A DNA stretch of 64,000 nucleotides from Heliocidaris tuberculata (GCA_025618425.1 CM046845.1:33568277-33632276); one strand, 5' to 3'. Shown: positions 29,001-44,000, numbered from the stretch's first letter. Made by a program: numbers and translations. The notes: generated from the letters alone by a model not told the origin.

Positions 29001-32000
29001 ACACAAACCTTTTTATGATAGGAAATCAGTATCATCATTTTTTAAAAATCAATTATCATTCTATCATTTGAAGGTTGCATCTTATGATATCTTCAGTATT
29101 CCTTTGGTATCTTATATGTAAGCAGCCATGTCATCACTGCATTTCTTCAGAATTTGAGTATGTTATTAATGCCAACAAACAACAAAGCTTAATTAAAATG
29201 AACATGCTTTTTTCAATAAACCAATGGATAATTCATCTATTAATCAACTGAAAAATCCCAGGTAAAATATATTAATCAAACACATAAAGTCAAAACAAAC
29301 ATATGAAAAAATGTACAACATATAACACACAACAGTTAAAATACACTCTGCCATGCATAACAAAAGCAATATTTTTGTTAGCTGAGAGCCAGAGAGACTC
29401 CTGTACAGTGATAACAGTTCATCCCCTCTGACTCTCGGCAAACATTCTAAAATTAAGAACTTTAGGGGGAATTTAAATTAAGAAATGAATAATATTCAAA
29501 AGATTTTTTTACCTGCTTGTGTGCAGCAACTTGAGCAAGCTGATCTTCATCAAGCTGAGGAGGGCGGTATCTCTCCTCCATTACTTTAGCCGTCTCTTCG
29601 GGAGGCCAGATGAGTCTTACGAGTACAGAATTAGGAATGAAACCTCTGGGATGAATCGGTAGAGGAAGATCCTCCTTCTCTTCCTCCTCCTCTTCTTCTT
29701 CTTCTTCTTCTTCCTTGGTGTCCATTTTCTCTTCTATCAGCTCCTCTGCATTCTCCTCCTCCTGCTCATCGTCAGCTTGGTTCCCATCAGTTTCCATCTT
29801 CTCCTCCTCCTCCTCCTTGTCTTTCTCCTCTTCATCATCATCCATTTCAATTCTTGACATCATTGTTCCTTCATCTTTCTTCTCCACCGTCTTAGCATCA
29901 CCTTCTCCTTCATCTTCTACTGCTTTAATTGGTTTATTCTTATCAACCTGGAAGTAATCAATTACAGAAAATCTATGTTTATAATCATGACACATCTTCA
30001 CAAATTCCATAAATGACAATCCATGGTAGAAGTTTTTTCCCCATTTTCCTGACTGTCAGATGGGGTATCTCAAGTGTTTGTATTTTCCTCTTGTTTTAAT
30101 GGAAGCTAAGCAGGGTAAATTTCAAAGTCTTGTTATCAATCGAATTTCAAATGAATTTGGGAAATAAAATTCTTTATTCCAATAGGGACCATTTGAAATG
30201 GGACTAGAATTAACAAAATAAACAGATCAAAACTGAAAATATTATATGTCATACAGCAAAATAATATTACTGTGATAAGAGGATGACCCCTGCCAAAAAG
30301 TAAGGGAAAAAATAAAATAACAAGGCTCGGAAGAATTAAGAATAGCCCCTCTCTTGGTAAGATGAAATCTTTAAAAATGAAGTATAAAACTTCTCACTTC
30401 ACTCAAAATATAAAAAAGAACAACAATGGTCTAAAAAAGAATGCATATGTACGAACCTCTTTATGAGAAAAAAAATTGCTCACCATCCCCCAACACACAC
30501 ACATATTCTCACAAATATAGGAAGACAAACAATATCATAAAGAGCAGAGATTGAGAGAGAAAGAGAGAGAGAGAGAAAGAGAGAGAGAGGGATGGCCTGG
30601 CACCACTAAAAAATCAAGACTGATAAAGGTCTTCCATATGTCTTCAACCTGTCTTCCACTTCATAAGAAAGACCAAACAACAACAAAAAAAACATTTGCA
30701 GATAACAAAAATAAAACTCTTTTCCTACAATGACTGCATCAATGAAGGAGTGAAATGACAGCCTCATTGTGACAGAACTGCCCAAAAGTCCACCAGAACA
30801 AATTTGCCTCATGAGAGGTCATATGGTTTCCTTGGTTTCTGCATGGAAAAGTGGATGACATGCAAGCAACCGAGTGCGTTTGCTGGGGGGGGGGGGGTGA
30901 AGGAGAATCAATGGCAGGGTATGCACTAGGCCTACTTACTTCACATGCACAGATCAAGGTTTCATGTGAAAGCTCATCATCCTTAGTGGTTAGACAATAG
31001 AAGACAAAATATGAACATCATTGACTGACAAAGATAACAGGTGTGATAGTGAAGGTATCATTGCTGGCCCAGAAAAGGGCATGCCTTTAAAGGGAAAGTT
31101 CACCCTGAAGATTACTTGAGTTTAAAAAATGCAGAAAAAATAAAGAAAAATATTGGCGAAGGTTTGATGAAAATCGGTCAAATAATAAAAGAGTTATGAG
31201 TATTTAAAGTTTTGGATTCGTGACGTCACATGCGAGCAGCTGCCCATTGGTCATGTAATAAATATTCCATATATTCGCATTTTTTTTACGTTCCACGATA
31301 AATTAATATTGTTTCTTTTCAGAATCTAGTATTGAATAACATTTCTGACAATATATCAAATGCACAGACGAAAATATTTTAAATTTTCTGAGAAAACTGT
31401 ATTTTATGGAATATTTATTACATTACATAATGGAGGAGCTGCTCGCATGTGACGTCACAAAATCAAAACTTCAAAAGTCCATAACTCCGTTATTCTTTAA
31501 CGGATTTTGTCCAAACTTTCGCCAATATTTTTCTTTATTTTTTCTGCATTTTTTAAACTCAAGTAATCTTTGGGGTGAACTTCCCCTTTAAGAGGCCATA
31601 AGCATTGTCATAAAATGTTATGTTGCTGCCAGGTAATCTTATATCCTTAGTAATTTTTTCTTTAAAATATAATCATGAGTGTCATGATAGTCATGAAGCA
31701 AAGATTAAAAGGGTAAATTTGGAACATTCCTATGGATTTCAATCAATCAATCAATTATGGAAAACAGGATGTTACTAAAAACAAAAGCAAGATGACATAC
31801 AACGATAGGTTTCAGCTGTCCATGTCTACGATGAGGCCATCTTGCAAGGGATGGGTCTGGGAAGAACCCTACAGGTTCTCTCTCTGGCATCCACTGTCTC
31901 TCTGGGTCATAGTCAACAATGGGCCTGGTCAGGTCCCAATCATCGTAGTCTGGAATGTCTGGTCTCTGGGTCTCAAGATGGACCTTGTCCCAATAGCTCC

Positions 32001-35000
32001 GGAAGCCCTCGTTCTTGATCCTGTTAGCAGCTGATGTGCTCTTCTTAATGGCACTGGCCTTAGAGAACTCAAATTCACCATCTCGTAGCTTCCGCAACTC
32101 TTCCTCTCTGGCTGCCAGCTGAGCGTATGCCTGGGTGGGGGAAAAACAGTCATTGAAATGCTATGATAGAAGGCATATTTGTGTAGCTGTTTGTGGATCT
32201 TTACTGCTTAATTGCATTACTAATTACTAGTGCTGGTATCGACACGCCTGATGTCGCCACTATGGCGACAAAAGTACTGGTTTTGGACTTTGCCGACATG
32301 TCGACACGCATGCTCCGATGGCGACATAAAATGGGTCTTTTTACATGTACCTCGCCGTGGCGTCGTGCGCGCATACGTGATTTGTTTCACATATGCATTA
32401 GCAGCGCGCGCGCGACACGATCGCTGCGTATCTAGCTGCGACGACCGGTATACATTACGTACATGTACATGCCTAGATATGCGACACTAGCTGACTCGCA
32501 CCGCATGACTTTCATTAATGCTTGATAAATTGGATCATACAAAACAAATTTGGGGGCAAATAGTTGACAGTGTGCATCTTTGAGAACTGTAAGTGAGTAT
32601 GACTGCGAGTGTGAGCCCGTGAGGACATAGTGCATGTATTCCATGTAAAGCTCTTGTGAATTTGTGTCGGGTAACTCTGGTTTAATAGTGTACGGTCACT
32701 ACGGGAGCGACCCGAGTTTAGACTTGTTTGACTCATGTCCAGATGTCGACACATGTCGACATCGGCGTTAATTTTATTGCGACATGGCGACATAGATTTT
32801 CCATGCCGACACCAGCACTACTAATTACTACTTAACCAGAAGCCGTCTTCTTAAAGACAGCTGTTTTCACAGCAAGAAACTGTCACATATTGCAAAAATT
32901 TAATGTTATGACAAGCATGATTAATTCATTTCAGCATGAATCTTTCGTAAACCTGGGCCCCGTCTTATAATAGAGTTGCAATTGAATTCAAATAATTGAT
33001 ATCAACTGCAAATCAATTGCAAATCTGTACAAAAGAGATAGAAGATGTGATTGACATCAAGTTATGATTGATTTGAAACAATCGCAACTCTTTATAAGAC
33101 GGCCCCGGACCACTTCCAAAATTAAAAAATGTTTATTGCAAGCCCAAGTTTCTTGTTCTACATTACTCAGGAATGTGAGTGAGGTAAGAAAAAAAAAGAG
33201 GAAAATAAATTAGTGACATTGCGAGGGAGCGGAGCGACCGAGCGGGGGGAGGGTGTGGGAGGGGGGACACCCCCTCCCACGGTAGGGAGCTTTGCAGTTT
33301 TTGAACTTGAAATTGTGCAATCTGGTGCATACCAAGAGAGGAAATTCAGGCTTAGGATTAACTGTATCTGGGTAGGTGTGTTATGATTTGATAGATAATT
33401 AATTATAATAATTATATTTTTCTTGAAAAACACAAATAATTGACACACTAATAAATTTGCACGCTAACACAAATACACACACATATTATTGTATTAAGTA
33501 TCAAACATTCACACTCACAGTTCAAAATTACTTCAGTTTTTAATATGGTACTCACAGACTACATGTATATGCTTTTACTACTTTTCTTGTTTACTATACT
33601 AATTTCTTTAACGAGAGGGTCTTTCTTGTCAATTGATGCCTTATCATCACGCGAGCCCCGCTCTACATAATTTTGATCCTTGGAAGTAGAAGCCATGATT
33701 TAAGTTCCTCTTGTGAAGTTCACATCAGTAAATAATTCAAAACAAGTACCAAGATGGTGCATAACTGTGTTGGAAACGTGGAAGAAATTTATCCAAACGA
33801 ACTCGAAGTCCCGCTCGAAGTACCACTCGAAGACACAGCTAGCAGCTGAAGCAACTTGACCAACGCCGCGCGATACATGCGAGACCGGCTATCGCCCCCA
33901 GAGCTTCCCCGTGCCACTCGATTGCTAGCCCGGCGTGGCTGCTTAGCAGTGCACTGCTGCGTGAAACCAGAATACCGGATTGGATAGTCTCTATTACCAG
34001 GCGTTTTTAGACATGAATAATAATTGCTCGTAATGAGCAGCTCAAAATACGTTTATATTTTGAAAAAAAGCATGGTACGAGACTAGACTGTGTTTTTCAT
34101 TACCCAGAGAGTAAAAAAACGCGGAAAGTGAAAAAAAGACGCGAGAAAATGATTTTAAAAAAGCGGAAATTCGCGTAAACGCGGAAATTTCACATGCCTG
34201 ATTACTGTTATTAATCAACATATAAGGTTTCTATGCATAATATACTTGAGGTCCTTAATTCTATAATAATACCTACATTACCATCACTGCAGTATAAAAT
34301 TCATGAAACCGCATAATTAATTCTATTTTTCAGAGATTTATAGCTTGATTGATGTCTCTTTCCCCAATCTCTTACCTCTTCTTTTTCTTCTTTCTCCTTT
34401 GTAATCTGTTCTGTCTCCTCTTCTGTGAGAGTGTCCACAAAACGCTCAAATCTGATCAACAAATAGGGAAGAGCACAAAGCAAGAAGTTTGAGGCATGAC
34501 TAGAAGCATAATTGCTCAAATCTGATCAACAAATAGGGAAGAGCAGAAAGCAAGAAGTTTGATGCATGACTAGGTGAATAATCTCACTTCATGTGAGAGA
34601 TAGGAATTATAAATGTTTACATACACGAGCATAGAACCAAGATGTTGGCCACAAAGGACAAAACAGAAAGATAAGTAGAAAGAGAAGAACAAACATACAT
34701 ATATTACACAGAACAATTAGAAAAGAGCAAACATAATGGAAAAAAAAGTGACAGATAGTGATGAAAAAAAACCTGAAGAGTGAAAATAATAAAAAGACTA
34801 GACGAAAGAGAATGAAATATGAAAAAGGGAACTGGCATCCCCTTTGCCTTTGAGGATACAAAATAAATGATAACAGTAGTACCAGTAGTAAGTCTACATC
34901 CCAGTACAACTTACTTGAAGAGAGATGAGTGTGCGGCTTTGAGTCTCTTATGACTGAGAGGCGTAAGAGCCCTGATACCCTCTAACTCATACTCTAATGG

Positions 35001-38000
35001 TATCTCTGTGGGTACCTCAGGGAAAACCATGGACACCATCTTACGCAAGTACGTCTTAGGCATGTCTAGATTGAACAACAAAATATTATCATAAATCATA
35101 AAATAATACAGTGAAACCTGTCTATAAAGACCACTGAAGGGAGACAAGAAAAGTGGTCTTTAAGAGCAGGTGGTCTTTAAGGACAGGTTCCTTTAATACA
35201 TATTTCAATGAGAAACATTGTTCAAGGTAAACAAAAATTGTGGTCTTTATAGACAGGTGGTCTTTCTATACAGGTGGTCGCTAAAGCAGGTTTGACTGTA
35301 TTGTAAAGTGCATTGAAGTATTCATGTAATGCGCTATATAAATGTAACATATTATGGTTATAATTTATAAATTATTAAAAAGGCAGCTTGACAGGAATAC
35401 CTAAGAAGTATTCAGTAAAACTCAAGTTTCATTGGCATTGATATAAAACACATTCCCTTATATCAATATCTCCAGAGTATCAAATTGTTAATAATTGTAA
35501 AAATCTAAGCAACACACTTAAATTTTTTCCTAAATAAGTGCAATCTCTTTTACTATATCATAATAGTGTCTTCAGGTACATTCCTAACAAAATTTCCAAA
35601 ATTTTTGACAATGGACTGACTGATTGGTTGATGAGTTCACTGATTAACTAGGTCCTGTTATGGTAAGACTTGTAGGGAGATGGGTAACTTACAACTATCA
35701 TGGTTGATTCGATGGATGTGATTACCAATGCCAACCAGAAGATCACCTCGCTGACTACAGAAATCTACACCATAAGGTTCTGCATTCAGCTTAATACATC
35801 TACAGGAGAAAAAGAGAAAACACACACTTATATTCTGAGCTTTCATAATATCAAATATGACACATACTGAGAAGGTTACATAAACAGTTTTTTAAAGATC
35901 TTTTTTCTCTCAAAAATTATCAATGGATAAGTAGAAACAGATATTTCTTTTACTTTCGTATCATTCAGTATAAATTAAGAAACCTCATTCACATCATAAT
36001 AAGCCAATCCATGTGTATGGGGAAATAATTTGTTAAATTAAAATAATGATTACATTCAAATCTTTGTATCAACAACCCAACCTTTATATGCACAGGATCC
36101 TATTAACTGAAATGGTCATAATGGTCCACATAAATATTTCAAACCAAATAATATCTATATTGATAACCAGTCTTACCCAAAGACATCTATAACCCATTCT
36201 TTTACATTGCAAACTAAAACTTATGGGAATTAAGTGGAGTTTTACACTTATACTGGGTTTGAGATACAGTTCATTCTTATCTCAATCAAGGGGTACCACA
36301 GTGGATAGGAAGAAATAGTAAATTCTTACCTTATGAGCCTATTATAGTCATCCCATATCCTAATGGTGCCATCGACACTAGTAGAAGCAAAGACTTTCAT
36401 TCGTGGGTTACAGGCTAAACCAGTTATGTTATCAATATGGTCCTCATCAGGGCTGTGATCATTGCGACCTGAAAACATAAAAACATCATTACTAGATTCA
36501 TGACCGATGAAAGTAAAAACAAATTAATTACACTTAAAACAAAATCATTCACAGGTGAAGGGGCTTAGCTGGTTTGTAACAAATAAAGGTCATCTTGTAT
36601 TTTCACTTTGGTTTATACTAGAAATATTTTTTTTAGAATAAGAAAATAGTTTTCTGCAAAAATCTAGTTGAAAAACAATTCAATTAAAAGGAGTATACAC
36701 ATAATTTGTGTTCTAAAAATATGTTGGGAAAACTACATTCAGTACTTCTATAATTGAAAGTGGGACATTTCTAGCACATTAATTAGGATGTCCATTTGGC
36801 GAAAAATCAAACAAAGAGCAGGAAAAAAAAGATCTAAGATGGAAGTAAAATATCTATGTACAAGGGAGGTTGTTAACAACTCAGACATGAATTCTGACAC
36901 CTATACATACTCTTGTTGATGAGGTTGTAATGAACCAGACTGTAGGTGGCGGTGTTTGGATCCTGGAATGCAACGCAGAGTGTGGTCTTCATCACCGTCA
37001 TATGAAGGGGCATATGAGCACAGTAGATAGACATAAGAGGTGTCAGGGCCTCCTCAGCAAAGGGGAACACTCGCCATACCTTGATAACATTATCTAGATC
37101 AGGCAAATGTCAAAGCATATCATCAGATTATGATTTCACAATGATTTAAATTGCTAAATGAAATGCATATTGTATCTTTTTTTCCTTGATGCTTTAATGA
37201 AATATTTTCATGGATTTGACTATAAAGTCTTGATCACCTTTGACATTTTCATTCTCTTATACTTACAAGCACATGCTTGGATGCTTGACCTGAAGAAAAT
37301 AAGAGTGTTTTGGTTGATTGCATGTACATGTACACTCTACTGTGTACTTTTTGAAACAGAAAATGAATACTGTCTTCAGCTTCTTATACATCACTAAAAT
37401 AATAAATGAATTGAACCAATTATAGTAAATGAACAGGTCATTAACATTCACTGGTTACCTGGAAGCAACTCTACAAGTAACAATACAGTGGAACTTGTTA
37501 TAAGAAGCTCCAATATAACAAGACTCCTGATATAACAACTTGAAGGTAATTTTCTGGTCCCAAGGTCCTCCTTATAGTGAGTTTCCACTGTACAAACACT
37601 AGATTCAGTTTCTACCAGGTCAGTGTTTTTCACTCTATTTGCAGATTACGTATGCAATGTACAAAACTGTGAAGAAAAATTACATATTGTCGAAACAATT
37701 TTTGCAACCCCAAGCTTTTTCACTTATTGGCTTGTATGTAAACTGAATAAATCATGCAACATGTGCTGCATGCTATTTCTTAGAAGCAAAACTTCTTTTA
37801 AAACTTGCTTTTATTTGTATCAATGAGGAAACAAAAACAAAAAATTAAAAAGCAACAAAATATGGGGATATCAGGTCTAGGGGAAGCTAAAAACAAAGGG
37901 AGAGGGAGTATAGAGTGTATTCAGAGGCGGAGAAATGTCAGGCTCAGACAATGGAAGAGGGAGAGGGGCACCTTTTGTCCACCAAACAAAAGGTGACCCC

Positions 38001-41000
38001 CACTTCCATTGTCTGAGCCTGACGTTCCGCCGCCTCTGTGTGTATTATGTACTCAGTGTTATGTACTTCGGTTGGGATGTGATTAAAAACCTTGTAAAAT
38101 ATCAACATTGAGTATGCACATAGGGATATACTCAAGAGGAATCATCATTTCAAAAGCGCAAGCTGATTTATCAAATTATGATCTTTTCTTGCATTATACT
38201 GCATCACACATGCAAGTGTCCATTTGGTGCATGCATAATATGGGAAGTATCACACGTGCTGCACTGCTTTGTAACGGGAATACAAACTTTGGGAATAGTG
38301 TGAAGGGAGGATTGAAAAGGGGTATGGGGTCTGATGGGGGGGGGGTAGCTAGTATCTTGTAATAAATGTTAAAGGTTTGAAATATAAGATAATTTCTGCA
38401 CAGATCTATGTACCCACCTATACGCATAAAAAGGTGGTAAAAATTGTGAGCATTGCAAGTATGGGAAATACATGTAACCAAAGAATAGGATTATTAAAGT
38501 AGACACCACTATCAAAGGACAAAACAGGATGAAGATGATTTAAACTGGGAAGGAGTATCACTCATCATAGTAGGGTGTCAGGGAAGGATATTATTAGAAT
38601 GGGGTAGATTGGGAAGTGTGTGTGTCCATTACAAAACTAGCTGTGGTAAAGCACATCATCCCTTGCTAAATATTCAAACCATATCTACACTGTTTGTGGA
38701 GGAAATATAACAAAAACAATGTCTAGTAAAATCAAAGCGACCCCAAAAATTGAATTTGGTATTTCTGTGAAGAACATTCCATGCCATGTTAACCTCACAA
38801 CTGTGCTACCATTTAACCAATCAATGAAATCTTCTGGGCAATCATAAAAACGCCCTAAGAACTTGTCTGATCTAATACAAATCGTGCAAACCACCACGTA
38901 GATACAAATTCATTTCAATAAGTTATATGACACAGTGTATAAGATTTAAGATTATTTCTTTATTCATTTATTCATTCACCTCTCCTGTAAAGAAATTCTT
39001 TATAGAGATGAAAACTGTTCATTTCAAAATGCAGTTTTCTTCTAGAAGATGTTCCGTCCAAGATACCAATCCAAACAGTAAATTCTGGCAAGTTTTTTGT
39101 ATCAGCAAATGTGTGTTAAACATTCAGTATCAGTACAGCCATGTGGCACCTTCTGAGACACCACTGTACCAAGCTTTGGTACTTACTCCTACATGTACTC
39201 GGCATTGCATTTACCTCTTTAAAAAATGAAAGGGGGTGCATTTCCAGTACAAGTACCAATTATGAGTTGATATGGAATGAGTGAATGGTTCTGGTAAAAC
39301 ACAGTGCCATAAATAGAGTGCTGGCTGCAAGGGAGTTGAGGTGAAAAGTTTAGCATATTTTCATTTCCAGTTTTACATAAATTCACTTGCACAAGCATAG
39401 CTTATCTAGTTATCTGATATACAAATACTGTGCATAAACTGCTCATGCACTTTCAATAATTCAGTACATTAACAGTGTCAGCATCATGCAGTGTTTGTAT
39501 TAATGAGAACTGTCAGTCCCACAGCAAACATTCTATGTGGTGCAATGATAAACTTACCATCTTTGATCATTCCACAATCTATGAATGATGTTATGATGTA
39601 CAGAGAAAAGGGTTATCATCAATCTACAACTAAAACTACTAAACTGTGAGACAATCTACATATATATGAATAAAAAATAACAAAGATAGTGTTCACCAAA
39701 ATATGGATTTCATTCTCTGTAACATGTTGCCATGAAATCTGGACAACGAGCTCATGTTTGGTGTTTAATGATGATGTCACATTCAGAATTTGTAAAAACA
39801 CAGATTTTGCTTCAAACTGTATTTATAGCACTGATGATTTTGGTCTACATATACATTGAAGAACACTTATGGGGATGAGGTTAAACTAGTTAAATTCTTG
39901 AATATACATGTAAAATGAAATGATTACATACAGACACAAAATGAATTATAATGGCTACAACAGACCCAACTTATTTTTCATAACAGAAAATATAGTGTTG
40001 ATATCTAACACTAATCACCTCCACCCACCCCAATAAAAAGAAGTAATAAATGATCATCCGTTTGACAAAAATTTCTTCTCTTGTGGCACAACAGGGCTCA
40101 ATAAATCCAAGGTAATGACCCTTTTAATTTCAAACAAAAAATCAATATGCCTCCAAAACTAACAAATGCATGATTATCTATACTATCTGCATAAATCATA
40201 ACAATGAATGAAATAAAACATATAGTGGATTTGTATTTTCCCTATTTCATTCTCTATGTCAGTGCAAAAAAATGAATTGGTGATTCCGGGTCCTCCCCCT
40301 GGGTTAAATTGCTATCAAAGCTACAATCTTCACTAATCTACTGTTGTTAGTTGGAAAACATCTACCACTAATCATTATCACATTACTACAGGTGCAACAT
40401 GTGAAAATATCATCATCAGCCCATGTCTCTTATAGTTTGTTCCAAGTGGCCCACTTCTACCTTTCTAAACTCATGTGTGTTTGTATAGATTTCAGGCTTT
40501 CAACCTATATATAGAATATCCTTTTGACCATATTTTTTTCAGTCTATTATAATCTCCACCACATTTACTAATTTCAGAAGGGTAATTCATTTGTATTGAG
40601 CTCATCAACCGTTTCATCATTTTTTCTTTCTTTTTTACAGAGTTTTTGAATTCAGAGAAAATTTGCAGGAAAGTAACAAATTTGGGGTTTACTGATTTCA
40701 TGCTCATCTGATATTTTCCAGACTTACTACAATTGCAATTCTCATCACACATTCAAGAAACATAGTTATGATTTGACAATCACTGAAGCTGAAGATTGGA
40801 TAGTTGTAAACTCCAGGCTTGGCATTTGAGGAATGAGTGTATATGCTTACCTAGTCCTGCTGTAATAAGCTGATCATGATTGGTATTGGTTGCAACTCCT
40901 AAGACTCCTTTATAGCCATGAGCCTATAATGGACAGAAGAAGGGATATTGGTATGCTATGAGCTTAAATTGAGTGAAATTGTGTTCCAAAAACTTAACCA

Positions 41001-44000
41001 AGTTAAACTGTCAGTAGGTGACCTACTGTTTTCAAAGACATTACACCTTATTAGAACCATATAGCACCAAAAGAAAAATATTATTGTTGCCAATTTGAAG
41101 AATGAAATACGATCAATTTAGCCCTTTAATAATTCTTGTCCTGAAAGGGTTAATGTGATGAAAATATAAGATTTGGGTATTCATTTGAAAGAGGGCGACA
41201 TGAAGACAATCCCTTCCAAGAATGACGATAGGTTTCAAAGAATTTAAATGAATACTTTTGAAATAAAGTAAAAATTCAAAAACTTAACCTCAGAATACAA
41301 TTTAACTCAATTAACCTTAATTGACCTTTGACCTTGACTTTTGACCTGACATTTGTTCCACATTATTTGTGATACTCTACAACCCTTGTGTTTAAGTTTC
41401 ATGGAAATCATACATATACTTCTGAAATGAGAGCATTTCCAAAATTGTTGACGCCGTCAGAAAAGCGGCGCCTATGTCTCGCTTTTTGCTTATGCAAGCG
41501 AGACAACAATTGGGAGTTTTCTAGGACTTCAGAGAAAAGGCAAAATCAACTCTGAGTCGTTGTAATGATGTCGGAGCAGTCATATGATTGTCTACGATTT
41601 GAAATCTATTTGGCCGTTTTTTTGGGTTTAAGATTGACAAAGTACCAAAACCCTATGTTTAGTATTCATATTACTGTTCAGAACCTGAATCAGATAGATT
41701 TTATTTGTCAAAATGCCCATATATGATGCTACTTCAATTTATTTCCAAAATCAGATCACAGTCGATCATATAGTGTGCGTTGGGCTTTCATGAACAGAAG
41801 ACCAATCACTTACATCTGTCTTGAAAACACATTTCATGGTCTTCCAATCCAGAACTGCTACATAGCCATCTTTGCGTCCCCCGATCAGCAGGGTGCGGTC
41901 CTTGTTCTTAATCTGTTTATCATCCATCACATTGGTAGCTGCTAACGTCTTGAAGATACCCTTCCATGTATCATTCTGCATAGTGGACTGAACAACGTAC
42001 TCGTACAGACAGATGCAGTTGAGGGTGTTCTTGTCCTTGGGTCCCTTAGGAGGTGTCCAGGTGCTGAGGACCTTGCAGGGGTTGACTGACGTATCAGCTT
42101 TAATGATCTGACCAGACTTGAGGATGGCAAATAGGATATCTGACAGGAAGAATAGAACAAAGAATAAGGATACTTTCTAAATGTCAGAGCGTTTAACCAC
42201 AGTGATCAAAGCTAGGATATTTGGCACAACAGCTGAAAACTGAAAATGCATCAAAAGTTATCCACCCTTGAGTTAGGACCTTGTAAACAATGCTATCACA
42301 CTGCAAACACTTCACATAGAAAAGTAATGGAACTTGAATTAAATATCATTAAGAAATCCTCCAATACATCTTAACATTTTGTCACAATTCTGTGCAATCA
42401 TTGACCAATTTCATAAAAATTACAAGAAGACTCTCGACAAGTTACAAGATGACTCTCGACAAATTAAATTAGAATATTTTTATGGTAAGTTTTGGTAACA
42501 TCCATCTCTACTTATCATCTTCATGTTGGTACTTTGCTTTAGTATTAGATAACTTTTAACTTTTATATATCTACAAAGTCCACTGAATTCAGTCAAGGAC
42601 AATAAAATACTTCAAAGTTTTGGATGGCTTGCAGATACTAAACTACTAAGATTGAGAACTCACTCTCATTGCCAGCATACGCGGCATCCACCACACCGTT
42701 CTGTGCATCATCAGCTAGATAGGTGGTCAAGACGTCACCACTACCAGGGGTCACAATACGTACTGTACCATCACGACATACACACATGGCTCTTGGTGTG
42801 ACCTATTCAATGTGATGAGTAAGAAGAGGTATGATAGAAACTATAGTGAGCTGGTCAGTAATGTTGGGCAAGGAAAACAAAGACTGACAATTTCATACAC
42901 CACAAACCTTGAGCTACAAATCAAGACTGCTCTTGTGCTCGAACATTTCCTCTTTGTTGAATATAAAGCAAAGTTTGGTCAAATTTGGAAACCTTGTAAA
43001 ACGACTTTTACTTTGACAACAGAAATTTATTACTTAAAAAAGTGTACAAAATGATAATTTATGCTATCAGCCTTAACATACGGATTTCATTGATTTTGAA
43101 TATTGATTTAATTTTTATTATTGCATAGGTGAAGCTTAGATTGAACAAGGTTATCAAAATTCAACGCTTGGAAACATTTGAAGTAATGATTATTATCAAT
43201 TATGAAATGATATAACACAGCCCCGCTATGGCACCTATAGAGCTCTTTGAACGCTGCTGAGATATGTGACGTCATACCGGGGAGCAATCCTTCCTAAGCA
43301 GACGATGCCCCATAACATCTTATACATTTTCAGTGCCTGTTTTGTCATCTCATCTTCACTTATTTCTCTTACTTCACTAGCGTCAGTATAAATGTTTATT
43401 TGTTGCCTCACTCTAAATTTCCTGCATGGTATTATTTTGATGAAAAATGCAGCGTTAAAAAAATAAAGGAATCAATCGCTTGTAAACAAAAAAAGATGCC
43501 ATTGTATTTTCAGCTGCATGCACCGCGGCATGTCGGCGTTTCAAGAGGGAACAAATACCATCCATGCTATAATTCAGCGGGCTTTACAATTCGAAAGTTT
43601 TTATTTCTTTGATTGATCATTGACCCTTATCATGACTTTTTACAAACAAAAGATTTTAGTTACTAGAAACGGTTTCACTTCCCTTTTAGAATGATGTGAA
43701 ATACGGTCATGGTGAAACAAACCAAACTCTTTATAATTTAAAAATAATTGCATTGCAGTTACGTTCACTTGATATAGGACGTCGTCTGCTTAGGCAGGAT
43801 TGGCACCTGATGTGACGTCACGAAAACATCGGTATATTTCTGGCGAATCGCTCGGATATCCCAGATGCTGAGAAGTGTTTTTATTTGTGTTATTTTTTAA
43901 TCATCAAACACGCAGTTAACGTAAAACTTATACGATTACCATCTGCAAGCTTTCTAGTTTCTAGAGATACATTATTGAGCATATTTGTGATTTGCTTTGA

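Larger units (their letters stand above)
21359..29512. other. Large intron region between exons 18 and 19
   Basis: About 8 kb holding one well-supported 33-nt exon, one weak 24-nt candidate, three foldback elements and simple repeats (TAT)n and (AT)n, all listed separately. Other open frames here (for example 25503-25799 and 24318-24566) show no domain signal and no coding-like composition. Nothing else could be supported. Confidence 0.5.

Noticed and set aside
29715..29957. Serine-rich plus-strand frame
   Set aside because: It is the antisense of the glutamate-run exon 18.
32193..32490. Plus-strand frames of 80-86 residues
   Set aside because: They lie wholly within a non-autonomous hAT element and are arginine/threonine-rich by base composition.
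40492..40752. 86-residue lysine-rich minus-strand frame in an intron
   Set aside because: Some coding-like feel, but no phase-compatible splice sites and no recognisable family.
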